Shown piece by piece: positions 25,592 through 35,418 of a stretch of 64,000 nucleotides of DNA. The position numbers and the translations under genes are program-made. Origin of the DNA: Candidatus Latescibacterota bacterium (GTDB lineage Bacteria > Latescibacterota > UBA2968); NCBI GenBank assembly GCA_022823725.1, contig JAJEHL010000016.1, positions 1 to 64,000 on the forward strand, read 5' to 3'. The notes under the pieces were generated by a model. It worked only from the letters and a program-made list of their open reading frames with translations, searched no databases and was not told the origin of the DNA. Every line of letters starts with the position of its first letter. The first letter of the stretch is position 1.

Positions 25592-26708
25592 ATGGCTGTG
25601 GAAATTCAGGTGCGCGAACTACAAGACGCGCTATCCGATTATAGTGCGCGCGTGGATAAGCTCGGGAGGTATCTTTGACCTCGATCAAAGACGAACAAAA
25701 ATTGCCGAATTTGAAAAACTCATGGAAGCACCGGATTTCTGGAATGATCGCGAAAAAGCGCAGCAGATTATCGACGCCTGTAATGCAGAGAAATACTGGG
25801 TTGAAAGTTGGGAAAATTTAAATGCGCAAGCGGACGATCTGGACGTACTTTTTCAATTGGCCTGTGAAGAAGACGATGCCGAATCTCTGTCGGAAGTCGC
25901 CGCCGAACTGCCCGGTGTTGGCGCAGCTTTAGACGCGCTTGAATTGCAGCACATGTTGGGTGATCGAGAGGATCGCAATGACGCGATATTGACCATTCAT
26001 CCCGGCGCTGGGGGTACCGAAGCTGCAGATTGGGCGCAAATGTTGATGCGTATGTACACGCGATGGGCAGAGCGGCGCGGGTTTCAAACCAATGTCCTGG
26101 ATACGCTTCCGGGCGAAACAGCAGGGATTAAGAGTGCGACAATCGAAGTGAAGGGCGATTACGCTTTTGGCTATCTCAAGTCCGAATCTGGTGTACACAG
26201 ATTGGTGCGAATTTCGCCTTATGACTCCAACAGTCGTCGCCACACATCATTTGCATCTGTTTTTGTCTATCCCGACGCCGAAGGCGATATCGAGGTGGAG
26301 ATCAATCCCAATGATTTGAAAGTAGATACCTATCGCGCTGGGGGTGCCGGGGGACAACACGTGAACAAAACTGATTCCGCGGTGCGTATTACCCACGAAC
26401 CCACGGGGATTGTGGTGCAATGTCAGAACGAGCGTTCTCAGCACAAGAACCGCAATACGGCCCTGAAAATTCTCAAGGCGCGATTGTATCAACACATGCG
26501 GGAAGAAGAAGACAAAAAGCGTGCCGAACTCGAAAGTACCAAAAAGCGCATTGAATGGGGTAGTCAAATCCGCAATTACGTTTTCCAGCCCTATCAGATG
26601 GTGAAAGACGCGCGAACGGGCTTTGAGACATCGGATGTTTCGGGGGTTATAGATGGCGATCTCGACCCGTTTATCCGCGCGTATTTACTGACGTCGAACG
26701 CCCCGTGA
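25592..26708 (+). CDS. prfB: Peptide chain release factor 2 with programmed +1 frameshift
   Basis: The gene starts at the ATG at 25592 (site AAAGGAAC), reads 28 codons, then meets an in-frame TGA at 25676-25678. Reading resumes in +1 frame from 25677 and gives a 371-residue RF2 in total. The downstream frame has the catalytic AGGAGGQHVNKTDSAVR (GGQ) and the codon-recognition region RISPYDSNSRRHTSF. RF2 releases peptides at UGA and UAA. The tripeptide is SPY where SPF is usual. It lies between lolA and lysS. The interruption is regulatory, not a mutation. Confidence 0.96.
25664..25679 (+). promoter_or_regulatory. Programmed +1 frameshift signal of prfB
   Basis: The sequence GGGAGG TAT CTT TGA C has an internal Shine-Dalgarno-like GGGAGG, the slippery CTT and a poorly terminated TGA-C. 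This is the classic RF2 autoregulation site: low RF2 lets the ribosome slip and continue. Confidence 0.95.
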
Positions 26709-26746
26709 ACTGAGTTTTAAGCGGTGATCGCAAGTGGGCAACGCGC

Positions 26747-26775
26747 TTGACTTGAATATACATATTGGTTATAGT
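26747..26775 (+). promoter_or_regulatory. Sigma-70 promoter for lysS-lolD
   Basis: TTGACT (26747-26752) and TATAGT (26770-26775) are separated by 17 bases. The predicted start near 26782 gives a leader of about 53 bases before lysS. Confidence 0.7.
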
Positions 26776-26834
26776 TTTATGACCTTCACAACGTTTAACC
26801 TTATAGATATCAGAGGGGTTGGGAGGCTCCAATT

Positions 26835-28367
26835 TTGACTCGGGTTGTGGGACAAACACCAGAATCTCAATTAATTGAACAGCGCCTGCAAAAACTCGAC
26901 GCCATTCGGGATTTGGGCATTGAGCCTTATCCGTATCGCTTTGAGCCTACGCACTGTTCCGCGGATATTGTCGCGTCTTTTGATGCGCTGAACGCATCCG
27001 GCGACGAGGTGCGGGTTGCCGGTCGATTGATTGTTACGCGAGGTCACGGCAAAGCGGCCTTTGCCGATTTGCGAGATGCCGAGGGCCGCCTGCAAATTTA
27101 TGTGCGGCTCGACAATGTTGGCGATGATGCGTTCGCGCTGTGGAAGTTGTTGGATATTGGCGATATTATCGGCGTATCTGGCCGCGTTTTTAAGACGCGT
27201 ACGGGTCAAATATCCGTTCAGGTTCAAACGCTCACATTGTTGACCAAAGCCATTCGTCCGCTGCCCGTTCCCAAAGAAGAAATACGCGATGGCGAGCGCG
27301 TTGTACACGATCAATTTAGCGATAAAGAACTGCGATACCGCCGTCGTTATCTGGACCTGGCACTCAACCCCGATGTGCAGGCGGTGTTTCGCAAGCGCAG
27401 CGCGGTTGTATCTGCGATTCGAGAATTTTTAGATGCACGTGGTTTTCTCGAAGTCGAAACACCAGTGTTGCAACCGCTCTACGGCGGGGCTTCAGCCCGT
27501 CCTTTTGTCACACATCACAACGTGCTGGACATGCCGCTATATCTGCGGATATCCGACGAATTATATCTCAAGCGTTTGATCGTGGGTGGGCTTGAGCGGG
27601 TATATGAAATCGGCAAAAATTTTCGCAATGAAGGCATCGACCGAACGCATAATCCCGAGTTTTCGATGCTCGAATTGTATCAGGCCTATGCCGATTATTC
27701 AGATATGATGGCAATAGCTGAAGCACTCTATGTCTTTGTGGCCGAAAAGGTGAATGGTGCAACAACACTCGAATACCAGGGACGAAAAATTGATCTTACT
27801 CCTCCCTGGCCGCGCATTCCCATGCTCGACGCCATCGAAAGATACGGCGGTATTGATGTGGCGCGTTCCTCAGATGCCGACCTGCGTGCTGCCTGTAAGC
27901 GTTTTGATTCCGATATCGAACCGGATGCAGAGCGCGGGTTGTTGATCAACGCATTGTTCGAAGCGTGTGTCGAGCCTGAATTGATACAGCCAACCTTTAT
28001 TACCGACTACCCCATTGCGGTATCTCCCCTGGCCAAACGCCATCAGACCGAAAAAGACCTCACCGAGCGGTTTGAAATTTTTATCAATGGCTGGGAAGCG
28101 GCCAATGCATTTTCGGAGTTAAACGATCCGATTGATCAGCGGCAGCGGTTCGCCCATCAAAAAACCTTGCGCGATCGAGGCGACGACGAGGCACAAGTTC
28201 TCGACGAAGATTTTTTAATGGCACTGGAACACGGGATGCCGCCGACGGGTGGGTTGGGCATTGGTGTTGATCGGATGGTCATGTTGCTCGCAGACGCGCC
28301 TTCGATTCGAGACGCAATTCTGTTTCCGCACATGCGCCCAAAAGAGGGCCTTGACGACCATGAATAA
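26835..28367 (+). CDS. lysS: Lysyl-tRNA synthetase, class II
   Basis: This enzyme charges tRNA-Lys with lysine. The product has 510 residues. An OB-fold anticodon-binding domain comes first (about 60-150, with VRVAGRLIVTRGHGKAAFADL). The class II catalytic core follows, with motif 1 FLEVETPVLQP, motif 2 (FRNEGIDRTHNPEFSMLELY) and motif 3 (GGLGIGVDRMVML). The start is TTG, with GGGAGG nearby. Its end overlaps the lolD start by 8 bases, so both are made from one message. Confidence 0.97.
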   Translation: MTRVVGQTPESQLIEQRLQKLDAIRDLGIEPYPYRFEPTHCSADIVASFDALNASGDEVRVAGRLIVTRGHGKAAFADLRDAEGRLQIYVRLDNVGDDAFALWKLLDIGDIIGVSGRVFKTRTGQISVQVQTLTLLTKAIRPLPVPKEEIRDGERVVHDQFSDKELRYRRRYLDLALNPDVQAVFRKRSAVVSAIREFLDARGFLEVETPVLQPLYGGASARPFVTHHNVLDMPLYLRISDELYLKRLIVGGLERVYEIGKNFRNEGIDRTHNPEFSMLELYQAYADYSDMMAIAEALYVFVAEKVNGATTLEYQGRKIDLTPPWPRIPMLDAIERYGGIDVARSSDADLRAACKRFDSDIEPDAERGLLINALFEACVEPELIQPTFITDYPIAVSPLAKRHQTEKDLTERFEIFINGWEAANAFSELNDPIDQRQRFAHQKTLRDRGDDEAQVLDEDFLMALEHGMPPTGGLGIGVDRMVMLLADAPSIRDAILFPHMRPKEGLDDHE

Positions 28368-29034
28368 GTTGCTTCGCGCAACAGGTATTTGCAAGCACTA
28401 TGTCATGGGGGATACCCATATTGAGGTACTCAAAGGTGTTGACCTCAGAGTTCTTCGCGGCGAAATTGTAGCAGTGGTTGGGGCTTCCGGTGTTGGAAAA
28501 AGTACTTTGTTGCACATTATGGGCGGGTTAGATCATCCGGTTTCAGGGACAGTTGTTATCGATGGCGTCGATATATTTGCCCTTTCAGATACTGATCGCG
28601 CCAAATTTCGCAACCGTCAGATTGGGTTTGTTTTTCAGTTTCACCACTTATTGCGCGATTTTACCGCGCTTGAAAACGTGATGATGCCCCTGATGATTGC
28701 CGGTGTTTCGCCCGATGAAGCGCGAGTACCGGCGCAAAAACTGCTACGTGATGTGGGTCTGGAAAAACGGCTTGCACATTTGCCTTCCGAACTTTCAGGC
28801 GGGGAAGCACAGCGCGTTGCTGTTGCGCGGGCATTGGTGACACAACCCGCTGTTGTTCTGGCCGACGAACCTTCTGGCAATCTCGATATCGCGCGCAGTG
28901 CAGAGCTTCACGCACTAATATGGGAACTTGTCAGAACCCGACATCAAACGTGCATTATTGTAACGCACGACCAGCATTTGGCCGCTCGCGCTGATCGGGT
29001 GGTCGAGATGGAAGACGGCCGTCTCGTTGCTTAA
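28360..29034 (+). CDS. lolD: LolD-type ABC transporter ATPase (lipoprotein release)
   Basis: The product has 224 residues from the ATG inside the lysS end. Walker A is GASGVGKST, the signature is LSGGEAQRVAVARAL, Walker B is VVLADEPSGNLD and the switch His is IVTHD. The sequence fits the MacB/LolD/FtsE class. With LolC/E permeases it would release outer-membrane lipoproteins to LolA. The permease gene that usually lies between lysS and lolD in such operons is absent, so the partner must be elsewhere. MacB-like use is the alternative. Confidence 0.85.
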   Translation: MNKLLRATGICKHYVMGDTHIEVLKGVDLRVLRGEIVAVVGASGVGKSTLLHIMGGLDHPVSGTVVIDGVDIFALSDTDRAKFRNRQIGFVFQFHHLLRDFTALENVMMPLMIAGVSPDEARVPAQKLLRDVGLEKRLAHLPSELSGGEAQRVAVARALVTQPAVVLADEPSGNLDIARSAELHALIWELVRTRHQTCIIVTHDQHLAARADRVVEMEDGRLVA

Positions 29035-29067
29035 ATAACAAAGCGTGTGGGACCAAAAGAAACAGTG

Positions 29068-29096
29068 TTGAGTTTTCCTTTATAAACTGTTATACT
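29068..29096 (+). promoter_or_regulatory. Sigma-70 promoter for clpC
   Basis: TTGAGT (29068-29073) and TATACT (29091-29096) are separated by 17 bases. The start would be near 29103, about 47 bases before the ATG. No CIRCE-type heat-shock operator is apparent. Confidence 0.65.
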
Positions 29097-29149
29097 GGAA
29101 ATCAACACCACGCTTCGCCAGATTTCTCGTTAGGCAAGAGGAGTATTCG

Positions 29150-31741
29150 ATGAATAGCATGTTTTCAGACCAGGTAAAGCAGGTCATGCAACTCGCTCGC
29201 GAAGAGGCAGCGCGCCTGGGACACAATTACATCGGTACCGAGCATTTGCTGCTGGGTATCATACGCGGGGGCAAAAGTACGGCCGTTCAGGTATTGACAA
29301 ATCTAAATTTAAATCTCGAAAGCATCAAGCAATCCATCGACGATTTTGTCGCTTCTTCTGGCAGTTCAATGACGATGGGTGAAGTGCCTTTTACGCCCCG
29401 TGCAAAGCAAATTCTCGAAATTGCTGCCAATGAAGCCAAAGAAATGAAAAGCCGAGTCGTGAGAACCAGCCATCTGCTGTTGGCACTATTAAAAGATAAA
29501 GACGGGGTTGCCGCACAGATTTTGGTCACATTCGGCGTAGATCACAGAACCGCCAAGGAGGAGGTGATTGCCGTTTTGCAGGGAAAATCTTCGTCGGGTA
29601 GGCGCGAAAAAAGAAAAAGCAAAACGCCTTTCCTCGATCATTTCGGACGCGATTTAACCGATCTGGCGCGGCAAGGCAAATTGGATCCGACTATCGGTCG
29701 CGATCGCGAAATTGAACGGGTTTCACAGGTGCTGGCCAGACGTAAAAAGAACAACCCGGTGCTGGTAGGCGAACCCGGTGTGGGCAAAACTCAAATCATC
29801 GAAGGATTGGCACAGCGCATTGTGGAACGACGAGTCCCACAAATTTTGCTGGACAAGCGCGTGGTCACGCTCGATATGGGTGGCATTGTCGCCGGTACAA
29901 AATATCGAGGGCAGTTTGAAGAGCGTCTTAAAGCCGTGATGAATGAACTGCAACAAAGCCAGAATGTGATCATTTTTATCGATGAGTTGCACACCATTGT
30001 CGGCGCTGGCAGTGCCGAGGGTACGCTCGATGCTTCTAATATGTTTAAGCCCTCTCTCTCCCGCGGCGAATTGCAGTGCATTGGTGCAACGACCTTAGAC
30101 GAATATCGAAAATATATTGAAAAGGATGGCGCGCTTGAGCGTCGGTTCCAGACGATTGTAGTCGATGCGCCTTCAGTGGATGAAACCATTGAAATCCTCA
30201 AGGGACTAAAAGACAGTTATGAAACACATCACAAAGTGTCTTTTTTACCCGAATCTATCGAAGCAGCGGCGCAAATGGCCGACCGCTATATCAGCGATCG
30301 GCACTTGCCCGACAAGGCCATTGATGTGATCGATGAAACGGGAGCGCGGGTGCGACTGTCCCGTCTCAACCCCCCCGAAGAGATCAAAGAAATAGAGATG
30401 GCTATTGGTAAGATTACGAGAAAAAAAGATAAAGCTGCCGAAAATCAGCAATTTGAAGAGGCAGCCAGCTTGCGTGACCGCGAGCGAGAACTCAAAAACG
30501 AACTCGAAAATATGCGCCAGGCGTGGGAGGTACAGGTAACAGATGATGTGGTAGATGTGACAGAAGAACACATTGCCGAAGTGATTTCGAGCATGACGGG
30601 CATTCCCGTGTTTCGGCTGGCACAGGCCGAGTCCGAAAGACTGATCAACATGGCGTCCGAGTTACAAAAGCGCGTGATCGGTCAAGAAGAAGCTGTTTCT
30701 ACGGTGTGTCGCTCCATTCGGCGCACGCGCGCAGGTCTCAAAGATCCCAATCGCCCAATCGGCACGTTTTTGTTTCTGGGTCCCACGGGTATTGGCAAAA
30801 CGTATTTGGCACAAGCACTGGCGCAGTATCTATTTGACGATGAAGACGCTCTCGTAACCGTAGATATGTCGGAATATATGGAGAAATTTGCGGTATCTCG
30901 ACTCGTAGGTGCACCACCTGGTTATGTGGGATACGATGAGGGCGGACAGCTAACGGAAAAAGTGCGCCGGCGTCCCTATTCGGTGGTTTTGCTCGATGAA
31001 ATTGAAAAAGCGCATCCCGATGTGTTCAATATCCTCTTGCAGGTATTGGATGAAGGGCGTTTGACAGATAGCTTTGGGCGCAAGGTAAATTTCAAAAATA
31101 CCATTTTGATTATGACATCCAACCTGGGGACCAAAGATCTGCAAAATGCAGGTGGCCTGGGGTTTGGGCGATCAGATAAAAAATCAATTCGCGAAAAAAT
31201 GGAAGAGCGCATCAACGAAGAGGTCAAAAAGACATTTAATCCCGAGTTTATCAACCGCCTCGATGAAACGGTGATTTTCAATCCGCTGGATCGAAAGGAA
31301 ATTATTCAGATCGTCGATATCGAGCTTGAAAAAATTCTCGCTCGCGTTGCAGAACGCGATATCGAGGTACGCCTCACACAAGGAGCCAAGAGCTTAATCG
31401 CCGAGAAGGGCTATGATCCGACTTATGGCGCGCGGCATCTGCGGCGCACCATTCAAAAGATGATTGAAGATCCCCTGGCCGAAGAGATCATTATGGGCCA
31501 TTTTTCGGATGGATGTAAAGTTCGGGTGGGCAAAAAAGGCGATGCACTCAACTTTGAGGGACATTCTATCGCGAAAGAAGAATCGGAAGACACGACCGAA
31601 GTGCAGATGAGCGAAAGAAACAATAATCTCAAATTCCCCGATGAGAGCGAAGCAAGTGATCTCAGTAAGAAAGTGGGAGACCAGGACAAATCGGGAGATC
31701 CTGTCGGCGAAGAGGAAGTGGTAAACAAGGACAAAGCATGA
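29150..31741 (+). CDS. clpC: ATP-dependent Clp protease ATPase subunit ClpC
   Basis: ClpC is an AAA+ unfoldase that feeds proteins to ClpP. The 863 residues include two N-terminal Clp repeats (1-145) and AAA-1 with GEPGVGKT (207-214). A middle UVR-type segment follows ([19 protein letters not shown], about 430-450), which separates ClpC from ClpA. AAA-2 has GPTGIGKT (544-551), and the C-terminal D2-small domain is present. An unusually long polar/acidic tail of about 60 residues ends the protein. It has its own promoter and a terminator after it. McsA/McsB partners are not present. Confidence 0.96.
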   Translation: MNSMFSDQVKQVMQLAREEAARLGHNYIGTEHLLLGIIRGGKSTAVQVLTNLNLNLESIKQSIDDFVASSGSSMTMGEVPFTPRAKQILEIAANEAKEMKSRVVRTSHLLLALLKDKDGVAAQILVTFGVDHRTAKEEVIAVLQGKSSSGRREKRKSKTPFLDHFGRDLTDLARQGKLDPTIGRDREIERVSQVLARRKKNNPVLVGEPGVGKTQIIEGLAQRIVERRVPQILLDKRVVTLDMGGIVAGTKYRGQFEERLKAVMNELQQSQNVIIFIDELHTIVGAGSAEGTLDASNMFKPSLSRGELQCIGATTLDEYRKYIEKDGALERRFQTIVVDAPSVDETIEILKGLKDSYETHHKVSFLPESIEAAAQMADRYISDRHLPDKAIDVIDETGARVRLSRLNPPEEIKEIEMAIGKITRKKDKAAENQQFEEAASLRDRERELKNELENMRQAWEVQVTDDVVDVTEEHIAEVISSMTGIPVFRLAQAESERLINMASELQKRVIGQEEAVSTVCRSIRRTRAGLKDPNRPIGTFLFLGPTGIGKTYLAQALAQYLFDDEDALVTVDMSEYMEKFAVSRLVGAPPGYVGYDEGGQLTEKVRRRPYSVVLLDEIEKAHPDVFNILLQVLDEGRLTDSFGRKVNFKNTILIMTSNLGTKDLQNAGGLGFGRSDKKSIREKMEERINEEVKKTFNPEFINRLDETVIFNPLDRKEIIQIVDIELEKILARVAERDIEVRLTQGAKSLIAEKGYDPTYGARHLRRTIQKMIEDPLAEEIIMGHFSDGCKVRVGKKGDALNFEGHSIAKEESEDTTEVQMSERNNNLKFPDESEASDLSKKVGDQDKSGDPVGEEEVVNKDKA

Positions 31742-31769
31742 TCGTGAAGGTGTGGTCAATACCCAAACG

Positions 31770-31797
31770 GCCCGGACTCCCGTCCGGGCTGTTTGTC
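31770..31797 (+). terminator. Rho-independent terminator after clpC
   Basis: GCCCGGAC (31770-31777) pairs with GTCCGGGC (31782-31789) around a four-base loop, with a modest T-rich trail (TGTTTGT). Confidence 0.75.
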
Positions 31798-31880
31798 GTA
31801 CGGTCGGAACATTTTTCCATGTTGGGCGTTTGAGGCTTACAAAGTCCCACATAATCTGTTTTAGATAGGTATTTCGCAAA

Positions 31881-34175
31881 GTGAAAAAATTTTGTACATA
31901 CAGTTTTTTTGTCCTCATTGTACTATTAGACGGGAGCACGGGCGCACAAGAAGGCCCGGTGATTCAGGAGATCCGCATTCGAGGCAATGATTGGGTCGAG
32001 ATTTCTTTTATCGAATCTCAAAGCGGCTTATTCAAAGGACAGAATCTGGTAGAAGGCGAAGCCGCGCGGGTGATTCGCAATCTTTATAAAAGCGGTCTGT
32101 TTTCCGACATAGAAATCTCTATAGATAAGGTGCCAGAGGGTGTGGCTGTTATTATTGATTTGAAAGCCGTGCCGCGTTTGGGTGAAGTGATCTTTAAGGG
32201 CAATCGCGCAATAAAGGATAAGACACTAAAGCGCGAATCGAAATTGACTGAAGGCCAGTTAATAAAGCACCGAGAAAAAAAGAGAGCGGTCAACAAGCTG
32301 GTCGCGCTCTATCGCAAAAAAGGCTATTTGCTCGCCTCAGTAGATGTACAGGAAGAGGCGGTTGATAAAGATGGGCGATTGCCACTGACCTTTGAAATTC
32401 ACGAGGGCGAAAAGGTCAATTTGAAAAAGATTCGTTTTCACGGCAATACGGCATTGACCGGGAAGCAACTGCGCAAGCAAATGAAAGAGACCAAACAAGA
32501 CGGCTGGTGGTTTGGGGGAGGCAAATACAGTGAGGAGACTTACCCCGACGACAAAGAATTGGTCCTGGCCTTTTACCGACAAAAAGGATATCGAGAAGCG
32601 GCAATTGTATCCGATAGCTTGTCCTATGGCCCTGTGAAAAAAAATATGTACCTCGATATCACGATCGAAGAAGGGCCGCTTTATCGCTTTGGCGCAGTGA
32701 GCTGGTCGGGCAATGAGAAAATCACCGATGCCGGTTTTTCTCACTTTATTGTAGTCGATTCGGGCGCGGTTTACAACGAAGAGCGCGTCTTAAAATCGCG
32801 AGAGCAATTGCAAAATGCCTATATGGACATCGGGCATATTGGCGCGCAGGTTTTTCCACAACAAAAACCCATTGAAGGTCACGTCGTCGATGTGCATTTT
32901 GACGTAGTCGAAAAAGATCCGTGGACAATTCGCAAAATTTTGATTACGGGCAATACCAAAACCAAAGACCGCGTGATTCGACGCGAATTGCGCGTGCGAC
33001 CAGGTGATACGTTTAGCCGCGCACTTTTGGAACGCAGCGTGCGCGAAGTCATGCAACTCAACTTTTTCACCAATGTGCTGCCCGAACCTATTGCCGTAGA
33101 AGAAACATCGGAGATCGATCTCGAGTTCACCATAGAAGAAAAGTCAACGGGTACGGCGTCTATTGGGGCGGGGTATAGCGAACGCGACAAGCTCATTGGC
33201 ACCATTGGATTGCAAATTCCCAATTTTAGAGGCAATGGACAACAACTCGATTTCCAGTGGGAGTTTGGATCGCGCCGCGAAACCTTTAGCATTGGATTTA
33301 CCGAACCGTGGTTCCGCAACACCCCCACGAGTATATCGGCATCGCTGTTCCGAAGCACCATACGACTGGCAACTTATGGTGTAGCAGACTTCGACCAGCG
33401 CACAGAAGGCGGTGCATTTCGCCTCGGACGCCGACTGCGCTGGCCCGATTATTCGCGCATTTCTGGAGGATATCGTATTGAGAAGGTTGCTTTTATCAAT
33501 TTTTCCGACAGTACAGATGTAAACAATCCCTTTTACCAGGACAATATAACCAGCAGCATCAGCGCGAACTTGACCCGCGACAGCCGCGATTTGCCGATTT
33601 TTCCCACATCTGGAGGCGTAATTTCCTATTCGCCCGCATTGGCTGGCGGATTTTTGGGCGGTAATAGAGATTTTCACAAGCACGATATTGTCACGAGTTT
33701 TTACTTTCCCATATTCTGGCGATTGGCCTTAAATGTGCGGTCACAATTGGGCTTTGTCGCCAGTTATGGCACCGAGCGCGTTCCGTATCAGGAATTGTAT
33801 CTGCCGGGTGGCGTTGACATTTTTGAAGGCACCATGTTGCGCGGTTATCCCGACCGCTCAATTGGCCCTCGTAATATTGCAGGGGAGCCAACTGGGGGTG
33901 TCGCGCAGTTGTTGTTTAATGCGGAGATCAGCATTCCCATTGTGCCCAATCAGTTTTACGGTCTCATTTTTGCCGATGCGGGTAATGCCTGGGACAATCT
34001 GGATCGGATCAGCCTGACGGATATGCGCCGGTCAGCCGGTTTTGGCATTCGGATTGTAGCACCTGTAGTGGGTATTATGGGATTTGATTTTGCATGGGGA
34101 TTTGACCGTCGGCGTGTCGATGGTCAGTCCGTACAGATGATGACGCATTTCCAATTCGGTCCGCAATTTTATTAG
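31881..34175 (+). CDS. bamA: Outer membrane protein assembly factor BamA
   Basis: BamA inserts beta-barrel proteins into the outer membrane. The start is GTG, and the N-terminus is a signal peptide (KKFCTYSFFVLIVLLDGSTG, cleaved near AQ). About five POTRA repeats follow (residues 25-400, e.g. IQEIRIRGNDWV, IRKILITGNTKTKDRVIRRE). A 16-strand barrel comes next, with STGTASIGAGYSERD, the lid-loop-type MLRGYPDRSIGP and a terminal THFQFGPQFY ending in the C-terminal aromatic barrel signal. The length of 764 is normal. Skp and fabZ downstream match the usual bamA-skp-lpxD-fabZ order, with lpxD missing. Confidence 0.95.
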   Translation: MKKFCTYSFFVLIVLLDGSTGAQEGPVIQEIRIRGNDWVEISFIESQSGLFKGQNLVEGEAARVIRNLYKSGLFSDIEISIDKVPEGVAVIIDLKAVPRLGEVIFKGNRAIKDKTLKRESKLTEGQLIKHREKKRAVNKLVALYRKKGYLLASVDVQEEAVDKDGRLPLTFEIHEGEKVNLKKIRFHGNTALTGKQLRKQMKETKQDGWWFGGGKYSEETYPDDKELVLAFYRQKGYREAAIVSDSLSYGPVKKNMYLDITIEEGPLYRFGAVSWSGNEKITDAGFSHFIVVDSGAVYNEERVLKSREQLQNAYMDIGHIGAQVFPQQKPIEGHVVDVHFDVVEKDPWTIRKILITGNTKTKDRVIRRELRVRPGDTFSRALLERSVREVMQLNFFTNVLPEPIAVEETSEIDLEFTIEEKSTGTASIGAGYSERDKLIGTIGLQIPNFRGNGQQLDFQWEFGSRRETFSIGFTEPWFRNTPTSISASLFRSTIRLATYGVADFDQRTEGGAFRLGRRLRWPDYSRISGGYRIEKVAFINFSDSTDVNNPFYQDNITSSISANLTRDSRDLPIFPTSGGVISYSPALAGGFLGGNRDFHKHDIVTSFYFPIFWRLALNVRSQLGFVASYGTERVPYQELYLPGGVDIFEGTMLRGYPDRSIGPRNIAGEPTGGVAQLLFNAEISIPIVPNQFYGLIFADAGNAWDNLDRISLTDMRRSAGFGIRIVAPVVGIMGFDFAWGFDRRRVDGQSVQMMTHFQFGPQFY

Positions 34176-34245
34176 CGGTCAGACTCCTCCTGTACCGATA
34201 GATGGCAAGGGAGGGCCAAAAGCTTTATTCACGGAGGGAATTTTG

Positions 34246-34794
34246 ATGACACGCTGTCGCTTACTTTATGTCGCGCTATCTCTGGCACTAACTGGAATAG
34301 CCAGTACTGCTGGCGCGGAGCTAAAGCTGGGGTATATTGATTCGCAGAAAATTTTGGATCAATACAAGCCCTATCAAGATGCTTTGAGAGAATATAGCCG
34401 TTACGAAGATGAACTCCAGCGCACGATGAGCACCATGCAAAACGATCTCGCCAAGATGCAAGATACCTACGAACGCCAATCTCTGCTTTTGAGTGACAAA
34501 CGCAAACAAGAAGAGCAGCAGGCCATTTTGAAAAAACAGCAGGAATTGCAGCGGTTTGTGCAAGACACCACCTCGCCGCAAGGCAGTCTCGCGCGCAAGA
34601 CCGCGGAATTGTCCGAACCCATTATTCAAACAGTGAATGCGGTTATCAAACAAGTAGCAGAGGACGAAGGCTTTGATTTTGTACTCAATTCGACTGCGCT
34701 GGCCTATGCGAAAGAGACACACGATTTGACCGATAAGGTCCTCGAAGCACTGGCCAAAGATCTCGAGGCCAAAGCGAAAACCGAGGGACCATAG
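34246..34794 (+). CDS. skp: Periplasmic chaperone Skp/OmpH
   Basis: The product has 182 residues from the ATG at 34246 (GGAGGG upstream). A signal peptide runs to TAGA-E, then KLGYIDSQKILDQY, the Skp first strand. A long charged coiled coil (about 45-115) and a terminal strand-helix (VAEDEGFDFVLNSTALAYA) follow. Skp holds unfolded outer-membrane proteins for BamA. The placement directly after bamA is typical. A terminator follows, which separates it from fabZ. Confidence 0.9.
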   Translation: MTRCRLLYVALSLALTGIASTAGAELKLGYIDSQKILDQYKPYQDALREYSRYEDELQRTMSTMQNDLAKMQDTYERQSLLLSDKRKQEEQQAILKKQQELQRFVQDTTSPQGSLARKTAELSEPIIQTVNAVIKQVAEDEGFDFVLNSTALAYAKETHDLTDKVLEALAKDLEAKAKTEGP

Positions 34795-34824
34795 TACATT
34801 ATCTATATATGTCGTTTTCTATTG

Positions 34825-34866
34825 AAAGTCTCTGATTTACCCCGCGGGGTAACCGGAGACTTTTTA
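34825..34866 (+). terminator. Rho-independent terminator between skp and fabZ
   Basis: AAAGTCTC (34825-34832) pairs with GAGACTTT (34856-34863), followed by T residues. The loop itself holds a perfect 16-base palindrome, TTACCCCGCGGGGTAA (34837-34852), which would form an apical stem. Confidence 0.85.
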
Positions 34867-34886
34867 ATGTAACATTGGAGGATGCC

Positions 34887-35324
34887 GTGACTCTGGATAT
34901 TAGAGATATTGAAAAAATTCTTCCGCATCGTTATCCTTTTCTTCTCGTTGATCGCGTAACCGAGCTAGTACCTGGCGAGCGACTGGTCGCGTACAAAAAT
35001 GTGTCAGCTAATGAGCCATTTTTCCAGGGACATTTCCCCGGCAATCCCGTGATGCCGGGCGTGCTCATTATCGAAGCACTGGCTCAGGCCGCTGCAATTT
35101 TGATGAGTGATGGGCAGGAAAGCGATTTGATCCCATTGTTTATGGGCATTGACAAAGCGCGTTTCCGCAGGCAAGTTGTGCCCGGTGATCAACTCCAGCT
35201 AAAAGTCGAAGTAGGCCAAAAACGCCGCAATGTGTGCAAAGGGATTGGCGAAGCCACAGTGGATGGCGATGTCGCCGCACAGGCAGAATTGATGGCGATG
35301 TTTGCAAAGCGCGAAGATTTGTAG
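34887..35324 (+). CDS. fabZ: 3-hydroxyacyl-[ACP] dehydratase FabZ
   Basis: The preferred start is GTG at 34887, with GGAGGA upstream; an in-frame TTG at 34875 overlaps that site. The product has 145 residues: [14 protein letters not shown], the catalytic [20 protein letters not shown] hot-dog helix, and late strands with [13 protein letters not shown]. FabZ dehydrates 3-hydroxyacyl-ACP in fatty-acid elongation and influences the supply of LPS acyl chains. The upstream terminator would require its own promoter or read-through. Confidence 0.95.
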   Translation: MTLDIRDIEKILPHRYPFLLVDRVTELVPGERLVAYKNVSANEPFFQGHFPGNPVMPGVLIIEALAQAAAILMSDGQESDLIPLFMGIDKARFRRQVVPGDQLQLKVEVGQKRRNVCKGIGEATVDGDVAAQAELMAMFAKREDL

Positions 35325-35341
35325 CACCTGTCCTCGTTCTA

Positions 35342-35379
35342 AAAAAAACTCGGCACCAATCTAAAAGCCGAGTTTTTTT
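35342..35379. terminator. Bidirectional terminator between fabZ and the ABC-F gene
   Basis: A-run, CTCGGC (35349-35354), loop, GCCGAG (35367-35372), T-run. The symmetric structure can end transcripts from both converging genes. Confidence 0.9.
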
Positions 35380-35418
35380 GTTTTATAAAAATTTTCATCG
35401 AAAATATCCGCGCGCCAC

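Noticed and set aside
25592-25678. Apparent truncation of prfB by an in-frame TGA
   Set aside because: The GGGAGG-TAT-CTT-TGA-C context is the known RF2 programmed frameshift, so the gene is intact.
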